The notes under the pieces are model-generated. The model did no database searches. It saw nothing but the letters and a program-made list of their open reading frames with translations, and was not told the DNA's origin. 6,840 nucleotides of DNA from an uncultured Collinsella sp. Lineage in GTDB: Bacteria; Actinomycetota; Coriobacteriia; Coriobacteriales; Coriobacteriaceae. This document shows positions 1-6,695 of this stretch, piece by piece (position 1 is the first letter of the stretch; each line of letters opens with the position of its first letter). The stretch lies in NCBI GenBank assembly GCA_900549065.1, contig URNC01000111.1, forward strand, positions 1-6,840, written 5' to 3'. The translations under genes and the position numbers were made by a program.

Positions 1-30
1 TCAGAAGTTCAAATCTTCTAACGCCCACCA
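1..30 (+). tRNA. tRNA 3' end (5' part outside window)
   Basis: The first 30 bases are the 3' end of a tRNA. The T arm is complete: stem AGAAG (3-7), seven-base loop TTCAAAT (8-14) and stem CTTCT (15-19). It is followed by a seven-base acceptor strand AACGCCC (20-26), discriminator A (27) and an encoded CCA (28-30). A terminator starts eight bases later, which supports this as the true end of a transcript. The 5' acceptor strand should read GGGCGTT outside the window. The anticodon is not visible, so the amino acid cannot be named. Confidence 0.88.
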
Positions 31-37
31 AATGTTC

Positions 38-75
38 GCAGCTCAGAGGCTATGTCCTCTGGGCTGTTTTGTTTT
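38..75 (+). terminator. Rho-independent terminator of the tRNA
   Basis: An 11-bp stem (39-49 with 56-66, one G-T wobble) closes a six-base loop. It is followed directly by TTTTGTTTT (67-75). The position just after the tRNA CCA end fits termination of the tRNA transcript. Confidence 0.88.
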
Positions 76-272
76 ATGTCGCCAAATCCGCTGGCTGCTC
101 CAACCGCCCAAGCAACCACCCTGCCCATGCACAAAACCGCGTCAATAGCCACCGAGGCCGAGGCCAACGCGTCTCGAACCCATCCAAGCCGCAACTCCTC
201 AGCAAAACGCCGCGATGTCTGCGCCCTGCGGTATCCTTGAGCCACTTACACCTGCAGCACCAAGGAGCCACC

Positions 273-959
273 ATGCGCACCGAGCTCGATGTCCCCTTTT
301 CGCACAAAGAAGAAGCCAAGGCGCTGGGCGCCAAATGGGACCGGACCAAGAAGATCTGGTATGTGCCCAGCGGCGTCAACCCCGAGCCCTTTGCCGAGTG
401 GCTGCCCGGTGTTGACCGATCCGACCCCTCAGCGCCGTATATATATCTAGTACTGGGCAAGCGCGAGTGCTGGAAGTGTCACAAAGAGACCTCGGTCGCG
501 GCCTTCGGCATTCCCTATCGAGCCGATAACGACGAGAGCACCGCCATCGCGCACGCGCCCAACGAAGCCGGGCACATTGCCATCGACACGGCCAACGCCA
601 ACGCACTCGCCATCGTGCCCGCTCTTGGCTGCGTGCCGGGCGAGATCCGCGACTACCTTCATAAGCGCTGCGGCTACAAGCCCGTAGGCGCGCGAGCCTC
701 CAAAGCCCCGTCGCTCGGCAACACGTGCACCAGTTGCGACGCGCTGCAAGGCAGCCGCTATCTGTTCGAGGAGCCCTCGTCCCCGTTTGCCCTCACTGCC
801 ATCAACAAGCTGCCGGCACTGGAGTTTATACGCGTCGAAGTTGCCGGCGTCTTTGGCGTCCCGGCCACGCGTACCGACTTTGACCAGGCGCTCTTTACCT
901 GGGCACGCGACCATCACGCCGAGTTCCACAAGCAACTCGGTGAGGGGATTTATTTGTAG
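273..959 (+). CDS. DUF5710 domain protein with CxxC zinc-binding pairs
   Basis: Predicted 228-residue soluble protein. Residues 3-45 match the DUF5710 pattern: LDVPFSHKEEAKALGAKWD, then KKIWYVPSGV. This small domain is known from TraC-type primases and other plasmid or accessory proteins. After it, ECWKCHKE (C66, C69) and TCTSCDALQG (C152, C155) form two CxxC pairs, probably one zinc site split by a long insertion. C120 and C133 lie between them. The DALQGSRYLFEEPSSPF stretch after the second pair resembles the conserved CGALQG tail of CWKC-type proteins, as I recall that family. The ATG at 273 is chosen because AAGGAG (262-267) lies just upstream and the domain begins at once; the frame is open back to 69, but that part looks non-coding. 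There are no membrane segments. Function is unknown; nucleic-acid binding is a guess. Confidence 0.85.
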   Translation: MRTELDVPFSHKEEAKALGAKWDRTKKIWYVPSGVNPEPFAEWLPGVDRSDPSAPYIYLVLGKRECWKCHKETSVAAFGIPYRADNDESTAIAHAPNEAGHIAIDTANANALAIVPALGCVPGEIRDYLHKRCGYKPVGARASKAPSLGNTCTSCDALQGSRYLFEEPSSPFALTAINKLPALEFIRVEVAGVFGVPATRTDFDQALFTWARDHHAEFHKQLGEGIYL

Positions 960-996
960 AGGCAAAAGACACTCGCAGCCAACTCCTCTGCATCAC

Positions 997-1281
997 CTAT
1001 CCCTCGTCGCCGGCGTCGTACACGATATCGAGGCCACAAACAGAGCATTTCTCCGAATACACCGGCATATGAACGCCTGTCCGTTTTCTCGCTTCGTCGC
1101 TAAGTCTGTCGCGCGCATCGATGAACCGAATGTCGAGGCACGGTATTTGCGAGCCGCAGCAAGGACAGGCGATGACAAACGACCCGCAATCAACTTCTAC
1201 GCTCGGAAACATTTTGTTGTCTATAAGGGCACACGGCAGTTTTCCGTACTTCCCCATCGCAATATCGCCTCGCCAGCTCAC
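997..1281 (-). CDS. Small zinc-ribbon protein, hypothetical
   Basis: Predicted 94-residue cytoplasmic protein. ACPCCGSQIPC (C39, C41, C42, C48) and KCSVCGLDIVYD (C79, C82) give two CxxC pairs about 37 residues apart, typical of a zinc ribbon. The stretch between them, DIRFIDARDRLSDEARKRTG, is probably helical. The GTG at 1279-1281 is preferred over the GTG at 1353 and ATG at 1347 in the same frame, because only it has a strong ribosome site (AGGGGAG, five bases upstream). It lies 122 bases downstream of the HNH gene on the same strand and converges on the DUF5710 gene with a 37-base gap that holds no evident terminator. I do not recognise the family. The forward-strand frame over the same region has a poor composition and no ribosome site. 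Confidence 0.7.
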   Translation of the reverse strand: MSWRGDIAMGKYGKLPCALIDNKMFPSVEVDCGSFVIACPCCGSQIPCLDIRFIDARDRLSDEARKRTGVHMPVYSEKCSVCGLDIVYDAGDEG

Positions 1282-1403
1282 GATCGCTCCCCTCTCGCTA
1301 TACAAATCAGGAAGAGCATGCACCGGCAGGCGTGCGCGAGATTGCATCGCCACGCGATCCGATCAAACAACACGATCGTAAAAGACCGCCAAAGCCAAAT
1401 ACG

Positions 1404-2487
1404 CTAATACGGCAGAAGCCCCGCCTTTTCACGCTTCTTTTCCGAGCGATCGAACTCAATGCGATGGGCCTCAAGAAACACCGTATTGGGTCGCCACTGA
1501 TGCTCATTCGGCTGCCTTAGCGTCGCGCCCGCAAAGGAAGCATAGTCGGTCTTATCCAGCAGGTACGATCCGCACAGCCGATATTCGCCGCAAACAGGCT
1601 CAAACGAAATCAGATGAGCATCGAATAAAGCATGTAAGTCGCGCCGAAGCAGAATGCCGTTGCTGGCAACCTGCGATTTGGGTCCCGAGTAATTCTCGAT
1701 ATGTGCAGCCTCCAGAGCTTCGCTGACGCCGCAGTCCGACACCGCGCAACGGCCATCATAGGCGGCAACGAGCTGCTTGCGGAACCATTGCTGCCCCAAT
1801 CGCTCGCGCCTTAACGCATAGCGGACCTTTTCGTCGTCGGTCGTACCCTGTCCGGCAAACTCAATATCGACGGGCATGTGCTTCAGATAGCTCATGTCGG
1901 GCGCAAAACGGGGGTCCGGTCCGCCTTTATGAACAGGACCGTGCAGAACAAACCATCCGTTTTCGGGCTCGAACCGTTCAACAAACGCAAGGCCGAGCAC
2001 CTTGTAGCCCACCTCGGTTGCAAATATGACTCCGACTGGAACGCCACATTCCATGCAGTTGAGCATTTTACGGTTGTAATTCTGGTCTCGAGAACCAACG
2101 GCGCCTGGCGCTTGGACCGAATACTTAATGACCCACGTACCATCGTCCAAATAGAGCGGAGGTACATCGGTGTAGAAGCTCTTTTTTAGAGTTATGGACC
2201 GAAAGCGCAAAGATCTTATTGGGATCTTGCTTCACCCGATCCTGGCCCGGCCAGAAGATCCCTGAACCCCGCGTTACGGGAAAGAAGTCCGAGCCAATTC
2301 TCAAACGATACTGATACTGAGGGCTATCTTCCTTGGTGTGGTGCGGAAGGCTGGTCCAAACGCCGCCGCGCTGTTTCTCACCCAGAAACCACTCCCATGC
2401 CTCAACGTATTCGGAAGGCACGAGACTGCAGGCGCGGTCATAGCTTGGTCCATCCATCAACGGAACAGCAAGGTCAATGTCGTTCAT
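1404..2487 (-). pseudogene. HNH endonuclease (HNH_2 type), split by a frameshift
   Basis: Two overlapping reverse frames form one gene. The first starts at ATG 2485-2487, with TAGGTG six bases upstream, and runs through GSGIFWP and KIFALSVHNSKK. The second carries DDGTWVIKYS, NCMECGVPVGV, YKVLGLAFVERF, then the nuclease: RCAVSDCGVSEALEAAHI, SNGILLRRDLHALFD. The AAHI, SNG and DLHALFD histidines and asparagine (H262, N276 and H285 in the repaired protein) are the expected HNH_2 active-site positions. The frames meet at six A on the coding strand (2182-2187); with five, the text reads NSKKSFYTDV and gives 360 residues. Family members, as I recall them, have GIxxP, an ALSI-like segment, DG.w.Y.Y and g.PV in this order before the HNH, so the split is probably a mutation or sequence error. 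Programmed frameshifting is less likely. These proteins are usually orphan restriction-like nucleases; the substrate is unknown. An internal TTG at 2210 has no ribosome site. Confidence 0.82.
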
Positions 2488-2504
2488 CGCCAGCACCTAC
2501 AACC

Positions 2505-2533
2505 ATACGAACGCGAGTCATGCCCCTCAATAA
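2505..2533 (-). promoter_or_regulatory. Possible promoter of the HNH gene
   Basis: On the reverse strand, TTGAGG and TATGGT stand 17 bases apart, each matching four of six consensus bases. The start site would fall only about ten bases before the HNH ATG, so the leader would be very short. This is a weak call. Confidence 0.25.
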
Positions 2534-2639
2534 TATGGCCGAGAGTCAATTATTACGAGATCTCATTCCGCGATCGGCACATCGTTGATGCTCTCGGTTT
2601 GCCGCTGGCGCGCTTGTACCCCGCTACCCCACTTCCCTG

Positions 2640-2645
2640 TATACT
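2640..2645 (+). promoter_or_regulatory. Candidate -10 box upstream of the 163-residue gene
   Basis: TATACT, preceded by TG, lies about 58 bases before the ATG at 2703. The best -35 candidate, TTGTAC at 2614-2619, is 20 bases away, which is too far for a good sigma-70 promoter. Only the -10 box is convincing. Confidence 0.35.
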
Positions 2646-2702
2646 GATGTAGCACGTGTTTCATCCAGGCTTGTTGGGCCGGGTCGTTCATGGGAGGGTC
2701 TT

Positions 2703-3194
2703 ATGGCTGTTTCGAATCCGCCTAAGGGAAGCGTTTCTTCTTCGTCCATCAAGCCGGTTACGCGCAAGGCCGTGCGTTGCCAGCGCGAGGTCGCTTGGCT
2801 TGTCACGCAGGCGGCGGGCAGGCTTGTGGCGACCACTCAGGACGTCAATGCGCCTACGCCGAGCTTTGTGTTAGCGGCGGCGCTGGATTTTGTGCGCCAA
2901 TTGGAGCTTGCCGCGCAGGATGCCAACGGCCACCTCGACTACCAGAACGTTATGGCGCCCGACCTGCAAACGTTCTGTCACATGGCCAAGTTGCCTGCCG
3001 CGCCCAATGCGCTTTCGGACGCAGGCTACATGTTTACGCTCTCGGGCGCGGACCTTATCCGCGACATCTATGCATACTGCAGCGAGCTCGCCGAGCGCCA
3101 CGTCTTTGACGCGGCAGAAGTCAAACCGGGAAATGTCATCAAGCTGGTTCTTAGGCTGTTCCTGATAGACGGGTTCGGGGCCATGCCGGCGTAA
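2703..3194 (+). CDS. Hypothetical protein, 163 residues
   Basis: An open frame with a strong ribosome site (GGGAGGG, 2692-2698) ahead of its ATG and codon use like that of the neighbouring real genes. The first 18 residues are rich in Ser, Pro and Lys and probably disordered. The rest looks mostly alpha-helical, with stretches such as REVAWLVTQAAGRLVATTQ, SFVLAAALDFVRQLELAAQ and ADLIRDIYAYCSELAERHV. There is no signal peptide, membrane span, cysteine cluster or catalytic motif that I can see. It is transcribed divergently from the HNH gene with a 215-base gap, and nothing intact lies downstream. I do not recognise the family, and the neighbours do not suggest a function. Confidence 0.72.
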   Translation: MAVSNPPKGSVSSSSIKPVTRKAVRCQREVAWLVTQAAGRLVATTQDVNAPTPSFVLAAALDFVRQLELAAQDANGHLDYQNVMAPDLQTFCHMAKLPAAPNALSDAGYMFTLSGADLIRDIYAYCSELAERHVFDAAEVKPGNVIKLVLRLFLIDGFGAMPA

Positions 3195-3285
3195 GCCGAG
3201 CCTTTAGCATCACCGTCGACTGGACAACAACCGCTTTACCTTAATGGACGCCAATCGAGGGTCGATTATTGGGTCGCCTCGTCCA

Positions 3286-3567
3286 CTAACGCAAGATGCC
3301 TTGGACGGTCGAGGTACGGCGCAGGTTTTTGGCGACAGCCGCGACAGTATCCGAAATCATCTCGTCCAACTATCCCTCACAGATTGTGCGGTCCATGAAC
3401 CTCAGCGACTCCGCCGTGCCTTTCCGGGTCCCCGCATAGACAACCATGTCGATAAAGAGCTTGGGATAAAACTGCTGAGGGCAGGTGCCCGCAACTTGGA
3501 GTCCAGCCTTGGTGACATTGCCCTGGGAATCAAGGAAATCCGCGGATAGATTTCCCTCGTCTCTCAG
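3286..3567 (-). pseudogene. Fragment of an AlbA_2/ATP-binding regulator
   Basis: No intact gene lies between 3195 and 3937, but the reverse strand here reads as protein: SADFLDSQGNVTKAGLQVAG, then KLFIDMVVYAGTRKG, RFMDRTICEG, an in-frame TAG (3370-3372), DEMISDTVAAVAKNLRRTS and TVQGILR, ending at TAG 3286-3288. A one-base shift after ILR gives VDEATQ. This matches the central segment between the N-terminal AlbA_2 domain and the C-terminal HATPase_c_4 domain of 'putative DNA-binding/ATP-binding' regulators, where a TNAGLLLFG-like motif is followed by an RFxDR..cxG and an AVAKNLR helix. Both flanking domains are missing. Upstream the reading is cut by TAA (3568-3570), where the octamer repeats begin. 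The forward frame across the same span (3244-3549) is a shadow. Family assignment is from recalled motifs. Confidence 0.62.
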
Positions 3568-3810
3568 TTATCTCTCGTAATTATCTCTCATCTATCTCTC
3601 TATCTCTCGGCTTAGAGATAGAGAGATAGATGGAGATGGAATGTCTACCATTTGCTTCATTTATACATGTTTTTGCTGGTAGAGCAATCGGCATCGAGAC
3701 AATACCATGATTGCCTGTCTCTTTGCTGATCAGTTATCTCTCATAATTTATCTCTCGTCTTTCTGCTATCTCTCGTATTAGTGACGAATGAGAGACGAGA
3801 GATACGTGAG
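3563..3810. repeat. TATCTCTC octamer repeat element with inverted ends
   Basis: TATCTCTC occurs perfectly at 3569, 3582, 3593, 3601, 3735, 3749 and 3767, and its complement GAGAGATA at 3621 and 3797. The copies fall into two blocks (3563-3640 and 3731-3810) around about 90 bases of AT-richer spacer. Both blocks open with almost the same 29-30 bases (3565-3593 and 3731-3760) and end with inverted copies. The outer ends form a 16-base imperfect inverted repeat (3563-3578 with 3795-3810, 14 of 16 matching). No target duplication is visible. It could be a MITE-like element, a protein-binding site cluster, or the relic of a repeated linker in an AlbA-type gene. In one reverse frame the copies read REI (REIAERREI), but stops interrupt it. 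Confidence 0.7.
3583..3637. repeat. Near-perfect 24-bp hairpin within the octamer repeats
   Basis: Bases 3589-3607 pair perfectly with 3614-3632 (19 bp) across a six-base loop CGGCTT. After one bulged T (3588), 3583-3587 pairs with 3633-3637 for five more. There is no T tract on either strand, so it is not an ordinary terminator. Confidence 0.85.
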
Positions 3811-3856
3811 TGATGGACGAGCGTGGATTTTTGGACGGTCGGAAAATCCCTCAAAC

Positions 3857-3892
3857 AAAAAACGGGGCCGGCCTTACGCCGAGCCCCGTTTT
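3857..3892 (-). terminator. Bidirectional terminator at the end of the PTS operon
   Basis: AAAACGGGGC (3859-3868) pairs with GCCCCGTTTT (3883-3892). An inner CGGC/GCCG stem closes a five-base loop and there is one bulged A. Read on the reverse strand the stem ends in a run of six T, 45 bases after the IID stop codon. The T run on the forward strand would also stop transcription arriving from the left. Confidence 0.9.
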
Positions 3893-3937
3893 CAAACGGT
3901 CAGTTAGTTATCCAACGCGCGAGCATAGCAGTCAACA

Positions 3938-4786
3938 TTACGCCGCCGCGAACACTCCCAAGCCCGTTCCGATGATGCAGATTGCAAAGATGCCCAAGAT
4001 GATCCAAATGGTCTTGACGCCCTTTTTGTACAGGGCGACGCAGGCAAAGGTTGCCAGCAAGGGCAGCAGGCCGGGGAAGATCGAATCGAACAGATCCTGC
4101 AGGACAATCTCCGAACCACCCACGTCAAAGGTCAAAGCAGTGGACAGGGAGACCTGTGCCGCAATCATGGCGCCGATAACGGTCATTCCGAGGACACCGG
4201 CAGCATGCGTCATGCGAGACATAAGGTTGTTCTCTTCGGACTGCTGCAGGAACTTGGTTCCCAGGTCGTAACCCAGATGGGCTGCGACGATACGCGTTGC
4301 AAAGTTAATCACGGAGTAGATGAGCGCGTACACGATGGGGCCGAGCGGGTTGCCCGTCGAAGCGATGCCAATACCAATGCCGGCCGCGACCACGCGGAAC
4401 GTACCCCAGTAGAACGAATCGCCAATGCCGGAAAGCGGTCCCATGAGGCCGACCTTCATGGCGTTAATCGAGGACGTGTCGAAGTTCTTATCGGCAGCCG
4501 CCTGCTCTTCCATCGAAACCGTTAGGCCGGCTACAAACGGAAGCACATGAGGCGTGATGTTAAAGAACTCGGTATGGCGATCGAGCGCCGCATAGTAATC
4601 GTCGTCGTTGGGATAGATCTTTCGCAGGGGCTTCTGAATGGTGTACATGAAGCCCATTGCCATCATCTTGTCGTACGACTGCGAGCACTGGCTCGTAAAC
4701 TGGCGAAGGAACATGCTCCGATACATATCGGGGCTCATAATCGCGTCCTTCTTGGCCTCTTTGAGGTCGGTGTTCTGGGTAGCCAT
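3938..4786 (-). CDS. PTS mannose/fructose/sorbose-family IID component
   Basis: 282 residues, a usual length for EIID. With IIC it forms the membrane channel through which the sugar passes while IIB phosphorylates it. A soluble N-terminal part holds the family's FLRQF...NYDKM-like region (LRQFTSQCSQSYDKMM, 27-42) and HTEFFNITPHV (71-81), comparable to the usual FFNT.P. GLMGPLSGIGDSFYWGT (113-129) is the EIID hallmark. Hydrophobic segments follow at about 131-170, 194-215 and 237-281, with two lysines (254-255) between the last two helices. The ATG at 4784-4786 has AGGAGG eight bases upstream, inside the end of IIC, and overlaps the IIC stop as TAATG, so the two are translationally coupled. 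It is the last gene before the terminator. Sugar specificity cannot be read from the sequence; the upstream deglycase suggests a fructosamine or glucosamine-type conjugate. Confidence 0.95.
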   Translation of the reverse strand: MATQNTDLKEAKKDAIMSPDMYRSMFLRQFTSQCSQSYDKMMAMGFMYTIQKPLRKIYPNDDDYYAALDRHTEFFNITPHVLPFVAGLTVSMEEQAAADKNFDTSSINAMKVGLMGPLSGIGDSFYWGTFRVVAAGIGIGIASTGNPLGPIVYALIYSVINFATRIVAAHLGYDLGTKFLQQSEENNLMSRMTHAAGVLGMTVIGAMIAAQVSLSTALTFDVGGSEIVLQDLFDSIFPGLLPLLATFACVALYKKGVKTIWIILGIFAICIIGTGLGVFAAA

Positions 4787-5559
4787 TAGAAGTCCTCCTC
4801 TTCATCTGCAGCAACCGTCTGCGGACCGGACGAGCCCTCACGGAAGGCCAGGAGCAGTGCGACGCAAATGGCAGCTGCAGCGACGCCGATAACGTCCATC
4901 TTGAGGTAGATGACCATAATGAATCCCAAGAACAGCCAAGGAAGCAGCTTGTTATCGCCCATGGTCCTAATAAGAAGTGCGAAGCCGATGCAGACCATGA
5001 CGCCGGATGCAACGTTGAGGCCGTCCATCACAAACTGCGGAATCGCGTTGAGCGCATTGTTGATGAGGTCGGCACCAAAGAACAGCGAGCAAAACACCAG
5101 CAGTGCAGACGGAATGCCAATCGACAGCGGCACGACGGTCAGATGGTACAGGTTCGCCTTTGCAAGATCGCGATTTGCCAGAGCGGTCTCAATCTTCTTG
5201 CAGGCAAAGGCACCCGGAACGGCGTAGCAGAAGTTGCGCCACACCTGAAGGAAGACGGAGACGGGAAGGGCGAGCGCGACGGCAGTTGCCGTGCCCGTAC
5301 CCGTAATGACGGCAAACGCGCAGCCAAGCACGCCGGAGGCATAGACCTCGGGAGGAACCGCCGCACCGACCATGATGGCGCCCATGAACATGGACTCCAA
5401 AGCAGCGCCGACGATAACGCCCTGCTGGACATCGCCAAGGATCAAGCCGACAAACAGGCTCGTAAACAGCGGACGACCAAGCATCGTAATGCCAAATAAT
5501 TGCTCGTCCATGGACGCAATAAATGCGACCAGTGCAACTAGAAGATACTGGACAACCAT
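4786..5559 (-). CDS. PTS mannose/fructose/sorbose-family IIC component
   Basis: 257 residues, a highly hydrophobic integral membrane protein that partners IID in substrate translocation. Family features include a start with MVVQYLLVALVAFIASMDEQ, then GRPLFTSLFVGLILGDVQQG (28-47), GAALESMFMGAIMVGAAVPP (51-70) and the GTGTATAVALALPV region (about 86-99). The C terminus is an acidic cytoplasmic tail ending ADEEEDF. The ATG at 5557-5559 is preferred over the TTG at 5568 because GGGG lies nine bases before the ATG but touches the TTG. A 13-bp hairpin sits just upstream, between this gene and the deglycase, and IID follows with a one-base overlap. No IIA or IIB is present on either side, although every mannose-family PTS needs both; they must come from another locus. 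Confidence 0.95.
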   Translation of the reverse strand: MVVQYLLVALVAFIASMDEQLFGITMLGRPLFTSLFVGLILGDVQQGVIVGAALESMFMGAIMVGAAVPPEVYASGVLGCAFAVITGTGTATAVALALPVSVFLQVWRNFCYAVPGAFACKKIETALANRDLAKANLYHLTVVPLSIGIPSALLVFCSLFFGADLINNALNAIPQFVMDGLNVASGVMVCIGFALLIRTMGDNKLLPWLFLGFIMVIYLKMDVIGVAAAAICVALLLAFREGSSGPQTVAADEEEDF

Positions 5560-5580
5560 TTCGATCAACCCCAGAAACAG

Positions 5581-5619
5581 GTCTGCAGGCGAGGCGTTCT
5601 GCGCAGCTCGCCTGCAGAC
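5581..5619 (-). promoter_or_regulatory. Intercistronic hairpin before PTS IIC
   Basis: GTCTGCAGGCGAG (5581-5593) and its exact complement (5607-5619) form a 13-bp stem. The 13-base interval can pair further (GCG/CGC around TTCTG). It lies in the 81-base gap between the deglycase stop and the IIC start and ends about eight bases before the IIC ribosome site. The following CTGTTTCTG is a poor T tract. It is therefore more likely an mRNA-stability or partial-attenuation element than a full terminator. Confidence 0.75.
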
Positions 5620-5640
5620 AACCGCAGCAATTTGAGAGGA

Positions 5641-6675
5641 TTAGTAGTTCATCTGGTGATAGTAACGACGCGTGGTGAGCGGGTGGTTACGGACGTGCTC
5701 GAGATGGCAGCTCAGACGCTCGGTGATGGTGTAGGTGACCATCGGGGAGACGATCTTGCGGAACTCGGGGTCGCTGAACGGCAGCTCGACCTCGGCGGTG
5801 TCGAACTTGTTCACGCGGACATGGACGCCCTTCTCGTCGGCGAGCATGTGAGTGAAGTTGTCCACGCGGTCCATGAGCTTACGGGTGTCGTCCTCGCCGT
5901 AGAGCATGATGAGGCTCGTGCCCTCCTCGCAGAGTTCGATGGTGCCGTGGAAGAACTCGGCGGCGTGGATAGACTTGGTCTTGATCCACTGCATCTCCTC
6001 GAGAATGCACATAGCGTAGTCGTAGGCCTCACCCCAGAGCATGCCGGAGCCAATCACCATGTGGTAATCGGTGTCCTTGAAGTCCTCGGCCATGGCGGCG
6101 CAGCGATCGTCCTGAGCGTCCTTGGCCTTGATGAGGTACGGAGCGATGTTGCCGAACTCCTCCATGAAGGTGTCGTACTTGGGGAAGGCGCCGGCGTTCT
6201 TGAGGAAGCGGGCGACCAGCGTGATCTGGTAGGTGTAGATGGCCTCGCACAGAACGTCGTCCTCGGCGAAGCTGAAGAACTTGTAATCGGCGTACTCAGT
6301 GGCCGGGGTGTTGTCGTTGGAGACATACATCAGCGTGCGGGCACCCTGCTCCTGGCAGAACTTGGCGGCCTCGATGATCTCGGGGGTGGTGCCGGTACGG
6401 GTGGAGAAGACGCAGACCGAGTCCTTGTTGAAGGTCTTGGGCGGGCATGCGAGGAACTCAGCGGCAATCTCGCAGTGGACGTCGACGTCGGCCGTGGTGG
6501 TCTCGACCCAATACTTCATCGGGAGCGTGTGGGCCCAGGTGCCGCCGCAGCCGATGAAGAAGATGTTGGAATAACCCTGCTCGCAGACCTTGTCCACGGC
6601 AGCCTCAATCTGAGGACGGAGAGCGAGGGCATCGCTCACAACCTTCTCGTAACGAGGCTCATCGAAATTGAACAT
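5641..6675 (-). CDS. SIS-domain sugar-phosphate deglycase, FrlB-like
   Basis: 344 residues, close to FrlB (340). FrlB splits fructoselysine 6-phosphate into glucose 6-phosphate and lysine in the cytoplasm. Two SIS domains are expected. The first shows FFIGCGGTWAHTLP (39-52) and FSTRTGTTPEIIEAA (90-104), the phosphosugar-binding loops. In the second, EMQW and AEFFHGT place E227 and H243 sixteen residues apart, matching the spacing of the catalytic Glu224 and His240 of FrlB. The C terminus NHPLTTRRYYHQMNY parallels the HNPDERRYY...EY end of E. coli FrlB. The ATG at 6675 has AGGAG six bases upstream. It is first in the operon, ahead of PTS IIC and IID, which fits a substrate phosphorylated on entry, as in the Salmonella gfr system. 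The substrate could be fructoselysine, glucoselysine or another amine conjugate; AgaS-like isomerase is a less likely alternative. Codons are strongly C/G-ended, unlike IIC and IID, suggesting high expression. Confidence 0.88.
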   Translation of the reverse strand: MFNFDEPRYEKVVSDALALRPQIEAAVDKVCEQGYSNIFFIGCGGTWAHTLPMKYWVETTTADVDVHCEIAAEFLACPPKTFNKDSVCVFSTRTGTTPEIIEAAKFCQEQGARTLMYVSNDNTPATEYADYKFFSFAEDDVLCEAIYTYQITLVARFLKNAGAFPKYDTFMEEFGNIAPYLIKAKDAQDDRCAAMAEDFKDTDYHMVIGSGMLWGEAYDYAMCILEEMQWIKTKSIHAAEFFHGTIELCEEGTSLIMLYGEDDTRKLMDRVDNFTHMLADEKGVHVRVNKFDTAEVELPFSDPEFRKIVSPMVTYTITERLSCHLEHVRNHPLTTRRYYHQMNY

Positions 6676-6695
6676 CCCTTACTCCTAACTCACTT

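Noticed and set aside
18..245. A 75-codon reverse frame with a plausible-looking protein.
   Set aside because: It runs through the tRNA terminator and into the tRNA acceptor stem, and its GTG has no good ribosome site. I cannot fully exclude a decayed coding relic.
69..272. N-terminal extension of the DUF5710 gene.
   Set aside because: It begins inside the terminator region, lacks a ribosome site, and its composition is unlike the protein that follows the ATG at 273.
787..1407. A 206-codon forward frame.
   Set aside because: It overlaps the DUF5710 gene, the zinc-ribbon gene and their gap, has no ribosome site and a Ser/Arg/His-rich shadow composition.
1..3194. Integrated element bounded by attachment repeats of the tRNA end.
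   Set aside because: No second copy of the tRNA 3' sequence and no integrase gene are visible in the window.
3563..3810. CRISPR array.
   Set aside because: The repeat unit is only eight bases, spacing is irregular (8-18 bases within blocks), copies occur in both orientations, and no cas gene is present.
3810..4271. A 153-codon forward frame across the terminator.
   Set aside because: It is antisense to the C-terminal part of IID and reads through the strong terminator stem.
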